Origin: an uncultured SAR86 cluster bacterium
Lineage (GTDB): Bacteria; Pseudomonadota; Gammaproteobacteria; Magnimaribacterales; D2472
Assembly: GCA_902594005.1 (NCBI GenBank)
Contig: CACJKN010000013.1
Location: forward strand, 1 to 34,756
Length of the DNA stretch: 34,756 nt
Direction of reading: 5' to 3'
How positions within the stretch are numbered: the first letter of the stretch is position 1; each line of letters opens with the position of its first letter. The notes beneath the pieces are model-generated. The model saw only the letters and a program-made list of their open reading frames with translations. It did no database searches and was not told the origin of the DNA. Below, piece after piece: positions 7,606 to 21,880 of this stretch. The position numbers and the translations under genes are program-made.

Positions 7606-8598
7606 ATGACAATTTATAAGCATTTTTGCAAAACTCTCTTTTTTTTCGGGATTTCCTTGTCTTTTTCGCTGTATGCTGATCAGCAGCTTGAAGTGCTTGA
7701 AGTAAAAACTAGTCAATCATATGAAATCTCAAAAAACCTACCAGGCGAGCTTCTTCCTTTTCAGCAATCAAAGATTGCTTTTGAGATTACTGGAAGAATA
7801 TCGTCAATCTTTGTAGATATTGGAGACAGAGTAAAAAAAGATGATGTACTAGCAAAGCTGGATGACAGCGAAGTAAATGCAAATCTTGAGCAGGCAGTTG
7901 CCAGATTAGATTTAGCCAACCAAGTTTTAAATAGATTTGAGGATTTAAGAAAAAAAGGTTTTATTTCAATTCAAGACTTTGATAAAGCTAAATCTGAATA
8001 TTTAGTAGCTAAATCTCAAGTAAAGTTTTTTGAAGTAAAAAAATCTCAAACCATTTTGAGAGCTCCTTATGATGGCTTTATACAAAATAGATTTGTTGAT
8101 GAAGGAACAGTAATAAATGGTAGTAACCCAATACTGGAAATACTTGACGCAAATAAGGTCGAGGCCCATGTTTCCATTCCTGAAAATCTCGTTAATAATC
8201 TTGAAGTATCGAATGATTATACTTTTGAGATCGGTCAAGAAAAGGCTATAGGTAAATTTAAAAGATTAGCACCAATGTCAGCTAGCGGATCGAATAGCAG
8301 ATTGGCAATCTTTGAGTTTAGTAATTTTTTCATTCCTGGATCAGTAATTGATTTAATTATAAAGATTAAAAAGAGTGAACATGGGATATGGCTTCCTATA
8401 AATTCATTATCACAATCTGAGCAAGGTCTTTGGTCGGTATATACAGTGTCAAGTGATGGATCCAATAGGGTTGAAAAAGACCTAGTACGAGTTCTTCATT
8501 TTGAAAATAACTATGCTTATGTATCAGGCACCTTAAAGGATGGTGATTTAGTAATTCTTGGAGGTTTATCTAAGATCATAGAAGGACAGACTCTCTAG
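7606..8598 (+). CDS. RND efflux periplasmic adaptor (membrane fusion protein)
   Basis: The membrane fusion protein bridges an inner-membrane RND pump to an outer-membrane channel. I start it at the ATG at 7606 rather than the in-frame ATG at 7522: the later start gives a clean signal peptide (basic MTIYKHFCK, a hydrophobic core, cleavage near SLYA-DQQ), whereas the earlier one lies inside tetR and upstream of the promoter. The mature protein shows the usual fold order: a barrel/lipoyl half (GRISSIFVDIGDRVKKDDVLAKLD), an alpha-helical hairpin (ANLEQAVARLDLANQV and following), the second lipoyl half (ILRAPYDGFIQNRFVDEGTVI), then the beta-barrel and membrane-proximal domains. No lipobox cysteine is seen. 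The permease follows four bases later. No TolC-like channel gene is present in the window. Confidence 0.93.
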   Translation: MTIYKHFCKTLFFFGISLSFSLYADQQLEVLEVKTSQSYEISKNLPGELLPFQQSKIAFEITGRISSIFVDIGDRVKKDDVLAKLDDSEVNANLEQAVARLDLANQVLNRFEDLRKKGFISIQDFDKAKSEYLVAKSQVKFFEVKKSQTILRAPYDGFIQNRFVDEGTVINGSNPILEILDANKVEAHVSIPENLVNNLEVSNDYTFEIGQEKAIGKFKRLAPMSASGSNSRLAIFEFSNFFIPGSVIDLIIKIKKSEHGIWLPINSLSQSEQGLWSVYTVSSDGSNRVEKDLVRVLHFENNYAYVSGTLKDGDLVILGGLSKIIEGQTL

Positions 8599-8602
8599 AA
8601 AC

Positions 8603-11600
8603 ATGGGACTCATTAAAGTTTTTCTTGAAAGACCAAGAATACTAATTCTGACATTAATATTTTTTCTTTTAGTAGGCTATTCTGGTTTTAATAATATCCC
8701 AAGACAGGAAATGCCCGAGCTTGCTGAGAGGTGGGCGGTAGTTATTCAAGTCTATCCAGGAGCATCACCAGATCGGATAGAAACCCAAGTAACAGAAATC
8801 CTTGAAATTAAGTTAAGAGAGATTCCAGAAATAAGAAACCTTAATTCTAATTTAAGGCAAGGATCTGCTACTACTCTTGTTGAACTTAAAGATGAAGTTT
8901 CATTTGATTTAGTCGAAAAGGTTTGGAGTGAAGTTCAAGATAAAATTGATCTTACCGAACAAGAAATACCCAATAATGCTAGATTAGAACTTAGTCGTAA
9001 TTCTGGTCCTCCAATATCTGCTCTTTATTCTATTCAGTGGAAGGGCGATGATGAGCCGCCCCTAATCTTAATGTCTAGATTAGCTGAACAGCTTAAAAGA
9101 AAACTTGCATACTTGGGATCCACAGAAGAGGTTGAAATTCATGGAGAAGCTAATGAAGAGATTGTTGTTGAGGTTGACTCAAGAAAGTTATCAAATCTTG
9201 GTATTTCATTTCAAAATTTATCAAATCTGATTGCGTCATTTGATAATAAAAGGTCTGCAGGTTTAATTTCTAATACAGATGAAGAAATTTTAATAAAACC
9301 TAAGGATAACCTTAAAACTATCTCTCAACTTGAAGATATACCAATTGCAAAATATGACTCTCAATTAGTGAAGGTGTCTGATATAGCAAGCGTTTCTCAG
9401 CAAGCTATGACTCCAATAGAGAGCTATTCAATCGTAGATGGTAACCCTGCAGTTATTGTTCAAGTAACTGGTTCATTTGATCAAAGAATAGATCAGTATG
9501 TCTCAAGAGCTAATGAGGTTGTGGAAGACTTTAAAAAAGGTCTTCCTGAAGAAATAGTTGTTTCATCTATATATGAAGAATCTTTATATGTTGAAAAAAG
9601 GTTTGATGAATTGACCTCAAGTATTGGGTTTGCACTATTTTTAGTATTAGCATTAAGTGCATTTTTGTTAGGATTAAGATCTGCAATTTTGGTGGCATTA
9701 ATTCTGCCCCTAACACTCTGTTCAGTTTTGTTCATTTGCCAAATAACAGGATTACCTCTTCACCAAACCTCTACAACTGGAATGATTATTGCCTTGGGTC
9801 TTTTGATAGATAATGCAATTATTGTTGTTGAGGATTACAGATATAGAAGACTCGATGGCTTAGGTTCTAAACAAGCTATTTATAAGTCTGTAAAACACTT
9901 ATTTATGCCTTTACTGGCTGCGACTGCAACAACCGCATTAGCATTTATGCCTATAGCCGTTGGAGAGGGGCCAAGTAATGAATTTGTTGGAGGTATGGCA
10001 AAGACATTAATCATGGCCGTCACTTCATCACTTTTTCTCTCTTTAACTGTTGTACTTCCAACACTTCACTATTTAGAGAAGATGCCATTTCTTTCTTCAG
10101 ATATTTTAAGCCAAGGTTATAGTAGTGCAAAACTATACACGTACTACAGATCCTCATTATTTTGGGCTTTATCAAAACCCAGAAGAGCAATCTTGGTTTC
10201 ATTTTCAATGCCTCTTCTCGGCTTATTATTGTTTAGTACATTAGACAGAGATTTTTTTCCGGCAAATGATAGAAATATGTTTCAAGTTAGAGTTGAGTTA
10301 CCCAACAACAGCTCAGTTAATGCAACTATAGAAAAAGTAAAAGATGTAAGAGAGCAGCTATCAAAATATGATTTTATAGAGAATGATTTTTGGTTTGTAG
10401 GTAGAAAGCTTCCTAGGATTCTTGGAAATGTTGTTGGAGGTAATAGTGAATTGGGAAGTAATAATGAAGCAAATGCAGTTTACTTTACGTCTAGTTATTG
10501 GACGATGATAAATAATATAGACATGATTGCTAAGGACTTAGTAGAAAATAATCCTGGAGTTAGAATTATAGTTGATCAATTTTCATCAGGTCCCCCAGTT
10601 TTTGCAGATATTGAATATAGAATTATGGGTGAAGATCAAGATATTCTTACAGAGCTTGGCGATAAATTGGAACTTATTTTAAGCAGGGCACCAGATGTCT
10701 ATTTGACCCGCTCTCAATCAAATGAGTATGAAACAAACCTTGAAATAGATTTTGATAATTCAAGTATTGCATATTCATCGAGTGATATGGATTCGCTTAT
10801 TAGTGAAATTAATTTTGCTAGCAATGGAGTTATTATTGGGACTATGCTCGATGGTAAAAAAGAATTACCAATAAGGCTAAAAAGAGATCAGGAAGCTGCT
10901 TCAGATATTTCCCAAGCTTCACTCTTATCAATTTCTGGTAAAAATGGAATTGAGTACATTGAAAACTTTTCTGACATAAAGCTTTCAAGAAAGCTTGGAG
11001 CATTTTCTAGATATAAAGGTGAAAGGGAGAACGGGGTTTTAGCATGGACATGGCCTAGATCTCTTCCTTCTCTTTCTGAAGAATTTCTCCGTGAAGATAT
11101 CCGTAAATTTAAAGAAAGTTTACCTCCAGGCTATAAGCTTGAGCAAGCTGGAGAAGCTGCCGAAAGTGCAGAATCTAATTCACAGCTATTTGCTTCGGCA
11201 ATAGTCTTTTTCATTTTAATTCTTGTTGGGTTAGTTTTTGCTTTGAATTCATTCAGGCAGACACTTTTAATATCTTCAGTTGCGGGATTGTGTATTGGTT
11301 TAGCAATACTGGGTTTAGTTGTTGGAATGCAAAATTTTGGTTTTATAGGACTTGTAGGCGCTCTTGGTTTAGCTGGTCTGGCTATTAATGACTCTATTGT
11401 TGTTTTAGCAGCACTTAAAGAAGATTCTGAAAAGGGTGATTATGATTTGAGCGGAGTAATCCAAACTGTTACTAGAGCTACAAGACATATTATTACGACA
11501 ACAGCTACAACCATTGGAGGCTTATTCCCCTTGATACTAACAAGCATTTTTTTCCAACCACTAGCATGGGCAATGTCAGTTGGTGTTATTGGAGCATCCT

Positions 11601-11665
11601 TAATAGCCCTATTTTATATTCCAGCTATGTTCATGATTTTAAAAAAAATACCTAGAACTATTTAA
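8603..11665 (+). CDS. RND-family efflux permease (AcrB/HAE1-like)
   Basis: A 1020-residue inner-membrane proton antiporter of the resistance-nodulation-division superfamily. It has the expected duplicated plan: TM1 near residues 12-28, a large periplasmic porter loop, a TM2-6 cluster from about 340, a second periplasmic loop and a TM8-12 cluster from about 865. RND signatures include NIPRQEMPE, VYPGASPDRIE and the TM4 segment GLLIDNAIIVVED at 399-411. In AcrB two adjacent aspartates (D407, D408) carry protons; here the pair is D403-N404. TM10 reads GLAGLAINDSIVVLAALKED, where AcrB has its K940 region. Both changes fit a branch of RND pumps distinct from true AcrB. Substrate is unknown. It is cotranscribed with the adaptor and controlled by the divergent TetR protein. 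Confidence 0.95.
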   Translation: MGLIKVFLERPRILILTLIFFLLVGYSGFNNIPRQEMPELAERWAVVIQVYPGASPDRIETQVTEILEIKLREIPEIRNLNSNLRQGSATTLVELKDEVSFDLVEKVWSEVQDKIDLTEQEIPNNARLELSRNSGPPISALYSIQWKGDDEPPLILMSRLAEQLKRKLAYLGSTEEVEIHGEANEEIVVEVDSRKLSNLGISFQNLSNLIASFDNKRSAGLISNTDEEILIKPKDNLKTISQLEDIPIAKYDSQLVKVSDIASVSQQAMTPIESYSIVDGNPAVIVQVTGSFDQRIDQYVSRANEVVEDFKKGLPEEIVVSSIYEESLYVEKRFDELTSSIGFALFLVLALSAFLLGLRSAILVALILPLTLCSVLFICQITGLPLHQTSTTGMIIALGLLIDNAIIVVEDYRYRRLDGLGSKQAIYKSVKHLFMPLLAATATTALAFMPIAVGEGPSNEFVGGMAKTLIMAVTSSLFLSLTVVLPTLHYLEKMPFLSSDILSQGYSSAKLYTYYRSSLFWALSKPRRAILVSFSMPLLGLLLFSTLDRDFFPANDRNMFQVRVELPNNSSVNATIEKVKDVREQLSKYDFIENDFWFVGRKLPRILGNVVGGNSELGSNNEANAVYFTSSYWTMINNIDMIAKDLVENNPGVRIIVDQFSSGPPVFADIEYRIMGEDQDILTELGDKLELILSRAPDVYLTRSQSNEYETNLEIDFDNSSIAYSSSDMDSLISEINFASNGVIIGTMLDGKKELPIRLKRDQEAASDISQASLLSISGKNGIEYIENFSDIKLSRKLGAFSRYKGERENGVLAWTWPRSLPSLSEEFLREDIRKFKESLPPGYKLEQAGEAAESAESNSQLFASAIVFFILILVGLVFALNSFRQTLLISSVAGLCIGLAILGLVVGMQNFGFIGLVGALGLAGLAINDSIVVLAALKEDSEKGDYDLSGVIQTVTRATRHIITTTATTIGGLFPLILTSIFFQPLAWAMSVGVIGASLIALFYIPAMFMILKKIPRTI

Positions 11666-11846
11666 TGCATTTTTCAGAGCAGTAGGTATTTTTACCTTTT
11701 CTAATAGCTAAATCTTTTGAAACAAAAGTCCCACAGCTGATGCAAGAGTCCATATCATTTTTGGTAATGCGACTAACTTTCTTCGGTTTAATTAAATGCC
11801 TTATTAAAAAAAAGATTATTACCAATAAAGGAACAATTATTTTCAA
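11658..11846 (-). CDS. Small membrane-anchored zinc-ribbon-like protein (PP0621-like)
   Basis: A 62-residue protein with an N-terminal hydrophobic helix (about residues 3-17), a basic linker (KPKKVSR) and a C-terminal pattern CISCG, 18 residues, YCSEKC. The two Cys pairs (Cx2C and Cx3C) suggest a small metal-binding knuckle. This matches what I know of the PP0621 family, whose function is not established. It begins immediately after the bamD stop on the same strand, so it is probably cotranscribed with bamD. Its stop overlaps the convergent RND permease by eight bases. Confidence 0.7.
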   Translation of the reverse strand: MKIIVPLLVIIFFLIRHLIKPKKVSRITKNDMDSCISCGTFVSKDLAIRKGKNTYCSEKCIK

Positions 11847-12692
11847 TTAGTTTGTTGCACCTGAAAGTATGGTTCCTCCGATAATAAGAGGGAGTGAATT
11901 TGGGATTGGTATATTTTGAAGAAATGATCCACTTGAAGTTTCTGAGTTTGGTGGAGGTGGATTAAGTGCTATCAATCTTTCAGTATCTTCAGCAAGATCA
12001 GTGTATCCAAGTTCTTCATAAGATGTCTTTAAGATTTGAAGCGCTCTATGATTTTGATTTGAATTTGGGATATTTTCTAGGACATAAGATGCTCTTCTAA
12101 TGGCAGCAACATAAGCTTTTCTAGTTACATAGTAATCAGCAGCTGCAAGCTCATTACTGGCAACGAGATTTCTTAAATAAATTAATCTTTGTTTTGCATA
12201 TGGAGCATATTGACTATCTGGGAACCTTGTAAGGAATTCTGTTAATTCTGAAAATGCTAGTTTGGCTCCTGAAACATCTCTTGATGAGAGATCAGTATTT
12301 GTAACTCTTGCTAACAGTCCAGCATCTCTTGTATAGCTTGATAGACCCTTCATAAAGTAAGCGTAGTCAATATTTGGATGTCTTGGATGAAGTCTAATAA
12401 ATCTTTCTGCAGCTGAATGTGCAGCTTCAGTTTCTCCATTCATGAAATAACAATAGACTAGCTCAACTTGGGCTTGCTCAGCATATTTTCCAAAAGGATA
12501 TTGTGTTTCAATTCTCTGTAGTGACTCAATTGCACCAAAATAATTATTAACCTTCATTCTTCTTTGTGCTGTATCGTAGTAGACCTTTTCTGGTCTCTCG
12601 ATTTCAACTTCATCCTTACTACATGATGAGATAAAAAAAGCACATGCTAAAACCAGAGGAAGAGACAAAATATTTTTTAGATTTCTATTCAT
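11847..12692 (-). CDS. bamD: Outer membrane assembly lipoprotein BamD
   Basis: BamD is the essential lipoprotein of the BAM complex that, with BamA, folds beta-barrel proteins into the outer membrane. The N terminus is a lipoprotein signal peptide ending FFISSC with the lipidated cysteine at C24; the -3 residue is Ile rather than the usual Leu. TPR-like helices follow: YYDTAQRRMKVNNYFGAIESLQRIETQYPFGKY, AQVELVYCYFMNGETEAAHSAAERFIRLHPRHPNIDYAYFMKGL and others. The length of 281 is slightly above E. coli BamD (245), the extra being a Pro/Ser-rich C-terminal tail after about residue 240. Divergent transcription from rluD is conserved in E. coli. Confidence 0.94.
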   Translation of the reverse strand: MNRNLKNILSLPLVLACAFFISSCSKDEVEIERPEKVYYDTAQRRMKVNNYFGAIESLQRIETQYPFGKYAEQAQVELVYCYFMNGETEAAHSAAERFIRLHPRHPNIDYAYFMKGLSSYTRDAGLLARVTNTDLSSRDVSGAKLAFSELTEFLTRFPDSQYAPYAKQRLIYLRNLVASNELAAADYYVTRKAYVAAIRRASYVLENIPNSNQNHRALQILKTSYEELGYTDLAEDTERLIALNPPPPNSETSSGSFLQNIPIPNSLPLIIGGTILSGATN

Positions 12693-12743
12693 GGATGTTA
12701 TTTTACTCTAATATTTGATTATAAATCTTAAAAAAAGTTCATT

Positions 12744-13685
12744 ATGTCAACAACAAAAAAAGTTTCAAAGGATTTAATAAATTTGAGACTTGATAAAGCA
12801 ACATCAGTTTTATTTGAAGAGTTTTCAAGAACTAAATTAAAAGAGTGGATTTTAAGTGGAAATATTCTTTTAAATGGAGAAATTGCTTCTCCAAGAGAAA
12901 AGGTAAGTCTCGATGATGAAATTGAAGTAAACCCAGTAAATGAAATTTCAACAGAATGGTGCCCTGAGAATATCGATTTCAGCGTGTTGCATGAGGCTAA
13001 TGATTTCTTGATAGTTGATAAACCTATAAATCTAGTAATTCATCCTGGAGCTGGCATTTCTAGCGGAACATTAGCCAATGGATTACTTTTTAAGTTTCCT
13101 AAACTTGAGGAACTTCCAAGAGCTGGAATAGTACATCGTTTGGATAAAGATACTTCTGGATTACTGGTTGTGGCCAAAAATGAGAAATTTAGACTTTATT
13201 TTATAGATCTTCTTCAATCTAGAAGGGTTAAGAAAAACTATAGGGCTCTTGTGATCGGTACACTTAGAGGAAATCTTGAAATAGACATACCTATTGGTAG
13301 GGATAAAAATAATAGAACCAAAATGACATGCAGAGAAGATGGAAAAGAAGCTATCACCCATGTAAAGAGTATTGATAGTTATGGAGGCTACTCACTGCTT
13401 GATGTTGAGATTGAAACTGGCAGAACTCATCAAATAAGAACTCACTTAGCCCATAAAAAGCTCCCTATAATAGGAGACAAGACCTACAATACAAGAAAAA
13501 TTATTGCCAAAGATACGCCAGATGAACTTAAAGATTTCATAAGATCTTTTCCAAGACAAGCTCTACATGCACATAAAATAGGATTTAAATTACCAGATAG
13601 TGAAGATTGCGTTGTATTTGAGAGCAAGATTCCAAAAGATTTTAAAGAATTGATAACTACTTTGGAAAAATTTAATATTTCTTAA
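12744..13685 (+). CDS. rluD: 23S rRNA pseudouridine synthase RluD
   Basis: RluD isomerises uridines of helix 69 (1911, 1915, 1917 in E. coli numbering). It has an N-terminal S4 RNA-binding domain (about 10-65; FSRTKLKEWILSGNILLNG) and a pseudouridine synthase domain with the catalytic aspartate D134 in GIVHRLDKDTSGLL. GRTHQIRTHLAH and PRQALHAHKIGF are further family motifs. The length of 313 is close to E. coli (326). RluD rather than RluA/C is supported by the divergent bamD neighbour. The 51-base bamD-rluD gap must hold both promoters; I could not pick them out with confidence. Confidence 0.93.
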   Translation: MSTTKKVSKDLINLRLDKATSVLFEEFSRTKLKEWILSGNILLNGEIASPREKVSLDDEIEVNPVNEISTEWCPENIDFSVLHEANDFLIVDKPINLVIHPGAGISSGTLANGLLFKFPKLEELPRAGIVHRLDKDTSGLLVVAKNEKFRLYFIDLLQSRRVKKNYRALVIGTLRGNLEIDIPIGRDKNNRTKMTCREDGKEAITHVKSIDSYGGYSLLDVEIETGRTHQIRTHLAHKKLPIIGDKTYNTRKIIAKDTPDELKDFIRSFPRQALHAHKIGFKLPDSEDCVVFESKIPKDFKELITTLEKFNIS

Positions 13686-13697
13686 ATATTTTAAAAA

Positions 13698-13729
13698 GCT
13701 TGTTTTTGCAAGCGATTTTAATGTATAAA
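13698..13729 (+). promoter_or_regulatory. Candidate ilvBHC promoter with overlapping hairpin
   Basis: TTGTTT (13700-13705) and TATAAA (13724-13729) are 18 bases apart, 24 bases before the ilvB ATG. Overlapping it, GCTTG (13698-13702) and CAAGC (13709-13713) form a five-pair hairpin with a six-base loop followed by GATTTT, which could be a poor terminator for rluD. No leader peptide rich in branched-chain codons is visible, so classical ilv attenuation is unlikely. Confidence 0.4.
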
Positions 13730-13752
13730 CCTCAAGCTAAAAGTTTTTTATT

Positions 13753-15485
13753 ATGAAAATTGCAGGAAACGACATATTAATTCAGTCCCTGATAAATGAG
13801 GGAGTAGAATATATCTTTGGTTACCCCGGAGGTGCTGCTCTTCATATCTATGATTCGATCTTTAATCAAAAGGAGATGCAACATATTTTAGTAAGGCATG
13901 AGCAAGGTGCAACACATGCTGCTGATGGTTATGCAAGAGCTACTGGCAAGCCCGGTGTTGTTTTGGTCACCTCTGGACCGGGAGCTACAAATGCAATAAC
14001 TGGGATTGCAACAGCCTTTATGGATTCAATTCCTATGGTTGTTATATCTGGCCAAGTCCAAAGTCATTTAATTGGAACTGATGCTTTCCAAGAGACAGAC
14101 ATGATAGGAGTATCAAGACCTATAGTAAAACATAGCTTTACAGTGGATAAACAAGAAAATATTGCACAAATTGTTAAGGAAGCTTTTCATATAGCAACTT
14201 CTGGAAGACAAGGCCCAGTAGTTATTGATGTCCCAAAAGATTTAACAAATCCTGATGAATTATTTGATTTTAACTATCCTGATAAAGTTAATATCAGATC
14301 CTATAACCCACCTGTCAAACCAGAAAATCATCAAGTTTCTCGGGCTGTGGATGCAATACTAACTGCTGAGAGGCCTGTAATTTATGCTGGCGGTGGAACA
14401 ATCTCGAGCAATGCATCTGATGAATTAAGAGAGCTAAATGAACTGATTGATTTTCCAGTAACAAATACTTTGATGGGTTTGGGAGTCTACCCAGGAACAG
14501 GAAAAAGATTTTTAGGCATGCTAGGAATGCATGGAACTTATCAAGCAAATATGGCAATGCATAATGCTGATTTAATTATTGCTGTGGGAGCTAGATTTGA
14601 TGATCGAATTACTAACACGCCAGAGAAGTTTGCTCCAAAAGCAAAAGTTATTCACTTTGATGTGGATCATTCATCAGTATCAAAGATAATTGAGGCAGAT
14701 ATTGCTGTATTCGGGCAAGTCAAGGACTCATTGAAAGCTATTAATAACTATTTAAGGTCGAGAAAGGATGAAATTAATAGAGAAAAGCTTTCTCCGTGGC
14801 ACCAGCAAATAAAAGAATGGAAAGAAAAGCATGGTCTTAATCATGAACTCTATAAGAGTGATTCAGACGAGCATCCAATTTTACCTCAAGCAGCTGTACA
14901 ACATATTTATCAAGAATCTGAAGGCAAAGCATTTGTTACATCAGATGTTGGTCAGCACCAAATGTTTGCTGCTCAGTACTATCACTTTGATGAACCAAGA
15001 AAATGGATAAATTCTGGTGGTCTTGGCACTATGGGTTTTGGTCTTCCATCAGCAATGGGAGTTAAACTGGCTTATCCTGAAGAAGAAGTAATTTGCATTA
15101 CTGGAGAAGGAAGTATACAAATGTGTATACAAGAACTCTCAACATGCTCACAATATAAATTACCAATAAAAATATTTAATATAAATAATCTTGCCCTCGG
15201 TATGGTAAAGCAATGGCAAGATATGAACTATGACGGTAGACACTCATCTATTAGCTATGAGGATTCATTGCCAGATTTTGTTGGGCTAGCAGAATCTTAC
15301 GGGCATGTTGGCATTAAAATCACTAAAAATTCTGAACTCAAAGAAGGAATTGCTAAAGCACTAGCCATTAAAGATAAGTTGGTTTTTGTTGATATATATG
15401 TTGATCCAAATGAGCATGTGTATCCAATGCTTGTCGCTCCTAACGGAAGCTTAAAAGATATGTGGTTGGGTAAAGGTGAAAAAAC

Positions 15486-15489
<4 letters not shown>
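13753..15489 (+). CDS. ilvB: Acetolactate synthase, large catalytic subunit
   Basis: A thiamine diphosphate enzyme that makes acetolactate and acetohydroxybutyrate, the first common step to valine, leucine and isoleucine. The length of 578 is typical. It has the N-terminal pyrimidine-binding domain with the catalytic glutamate E50 (VRHEQGATHAADGYARATG), a middle FAD-type domain and the C-terminal diphosphate-binding motif ITGEGSIQM (E452 in place of the commoner GDG aspartate) followed by NINNLALGMVKQWQD. It is closest to the IlvI/IlvB type; the catabolic AlsS type is unlikely because a regulatory subunit follows. ATGA overlap with ilvH. Confidence 0.97.
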
Positions 15490-16842
<1,353 letters not shown>

Positions 16843-16862
16843 CTTAAAAAAGTGTTTCCTTT

Positions 16863-16884
16863 TATAATAAATAACGTGTAGAAT
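16863..16884 (+). promoter_or_regulatory. Probable rRNA operon promoter region
   Basis: Two -10-like hexamers lie in the gap after ilvC: TATAAT (16863-16868) and TAGAAT (16879-16884). Neither has a good -35 at the standard distance. The upstream tract is A/T-rich as in UP elements. TAGAAT followed by TCACC resembles rRNA P1 cores seen in other gammaproteobacteria. Which one is used cannot be decided from the sequence. Confidence 0.5.
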
Positions 16885-16891
16885 TCACCTT

Positions 16892-16906
16892 CCGGCCGAG
16901 AGCCGG
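16892..16906 (+). promoter_or_regulatory. boxB-like leader hairpin
   Basis: CCGGC-CGAGA-GCCGG forms a five-pair GC stem with a five-base loop immediately upstream of boxA. In rRNA antitermination sites the order boxB-boxA is conserved, and the spacing here fits. Confidence 0.6.
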
Positions 16907-16907
16907 C

Positions 16908-16920
16908 TGTTCTTTAAACA
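16908..16920 (+). promoter_or_regulatory. rRNA antitermination boxA
   Basis: TGTTCTTTAAACA closely resembles the E. coli rrn boxA (TGCTCTTTAACA), where NusB and S10 bind the nascent leader to protect rRNA transcription from Rho. It also forms the outer end of the 16S processing stem described next. Confidence 0.8.
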
Positions 16921-16941
16921 TATTTGGTTACTCGTGTGGGT
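16908..16941 (+). other. 16S precursor processing stem, 5' arm
   Basis: This segment is complementary to 18558-18587 on the other side of 16S: the arms pair over about 30 bases, apart from a four-base ACAT bulge on this side. It is the long-range stem expected to be cut by RNase III to release pre-16S rRNA. Confidence 0.85.
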
Positions 16942-17004
16942 GTTCAAAATACGAGAAAATTATAAAAAACTTTGTCACAGTTTTTAAACGTGACACATTG
17001 ATCA

Positions 17005-18538
<1,534 letters not shown>

Positions 18539-18557
18539 AAATAATTTTGTATTTGAG

Positions 18558-18587
18558 ACCCACACGAGTAACCAAATTTAAAGAACA
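18558..18587 (+). other. 16S precursor processing stem, 3' arm
   Basis: The arm starts ACCCACACGAG at 18558 and ends AAAGAACA at 18587, and it is the reverse complement of 16908-16941 except for a four-base bulge on the other side. It lies 20 bases after the 16S 3' end. Confidence 0.85.
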
Positions 18588-18619
18588 TGATATGTATGAT
18601 CTTTGGTATGTAATTTTCT

Positions 18620-18641
18620 TGTGTAAAAGTTTTTTTACACA
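18620..18641 (+). other. Hairpin in the 16S-23S spacer
   Basis: TGTGTAAAA and TTTTACACA form a perfect nine-pair stem around GTTT. It sits between the two processing stems. A run of T is inside the stem rather than after it, so it is not a standard terminator. It may fold the spacer or mark a processing site. Confidence 0.6.
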
Positions 18642-18680
18642 TAGATCACTGCAAGTAATTAAAAGTAATTAATATATTTT

Positions 18681-18723
18681 ATTAAGTTACTCTCAAAAAC
18701 CTATAACCTTTTTAAGGTTATAT
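18681..18723 (+). other. 23S precursor processing stem, 5' arm
   Basis: ATTAAGTTACT (18681-18691) pairs with AGTAACTTAAT (21632-21642). Inside that, CCTTTTTAAGGTTAT (18707-18721) pairs with the 21606-21619 region, with a few wobble pairs. The arm runs straight into the mature 23S end pairing GATCAAGT/ACTTGATC. It is the expected RNase III substrate. Confidence 0.8.
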
Positions 18724-21604
<2,881 letters not shown>

Positions 21605-21642
21605 GTAACCTTAAGAAGGATTTACATGCGAAGTAACTTAAT
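21605..21642 (+). other. 23S precursor processing stem, 3' arm
   Basis: GTAACCTTAAGAAGG and, further out, AAGTAACTTAAT are complementary to 18681-18721. Together the two arms make an interrupted stem closing the 23S precursor. Confidence 0.8.
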
Positions 21643-21679
21643 ACATAAACTTAAGTGATTTAAAAATTGCATACCAGTT

Positions 21680-21798
21680 TGCCTGATGACAATAGCAGTT
21701 TGGTCCCACCTGATCCCATTTCGAACTCAGAAGTGAAACGAACTAGCGCCGATGGTAGTGCAGGGCTTCCCTGTGTGAGAGTAGGACATCGTCAGGCT
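21680..21798 (+). rRNA. rrf: 5S ribosomal RNA
   Basis: About 119 bases. The terminal stem is TGCCTGATGAC at 21680 with GTCAGGC at 21791-21797. The conserved interior GGTCCCACCTGATCCCAT, CGAACTCAGAAGTGAAACG and GCGCCGATGGTAGTG matches bacterial 5S. It follows 23S by 75 bases with no tRNA between or after. Confidence 0.97.
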
Positions 21799-21806
21799 TT
21801 TGATTT

Positions 21807-21837
21807 AAAAGCTCTCAAGAAATTGAGAGCTTTTTTT
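21807..21837 (+). terminator. Rho-independent terminator of the rRNA operon
   Basis: AAAAGCTCTCAA, loop GAAA, TTGAGAGCTTTT: a perfect twelve-pair stem with a GNRA tetraloop and a run of seven T, starting nine bases after 5S. It is one of the two strongest terminators in the window. Confidence 0.95.
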
Positions 21838-21880
21838 GTTTTAGGCTAGATTTATTATTAAAAGTACACATAATCTAACT

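Larger units (their letters stand above)
18539..18723 (+). other. 16S-23S internal transcribed spacer without tRNA genes
   Basis: The spacer is 185 bases. I searched it by eye for tRNA-Ile and tRNA-Ala, the usual occupants in gammaproteobacteria, and found neither a T-arm GGTTCGA-type element nor any cloverleaf. It holds the 3' arm of the 16S stem, a hairpin at 18620-18641 and the 5' arm of the 23S stem. No second boxA is obvious. Confidence 0.88.

Noticed and set aside
15113-15128. Loss of the thiamine diphosphate GDG motif (TGEGSIQM) in IlvB as a sign of inactivity
   Set aside because: Glu at this position is, as far as I recall, common in gammaproteobacterial acetolactate synthases, and all other motifs are intact.
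18539-18723. tRNA-Ile/tRNA-Ala in the 16S-23S spacer
   Set aside because: Searched by eye; no cloverleaf or conserved T-arm, and the spacer is filled by processing stems and a hairpin.
21667-21849. Sixty-codon frame across 5S rRNA and its terminator
   Set aside because: It is the 5S gene itself read as protein, and it runs through the terminator stem.
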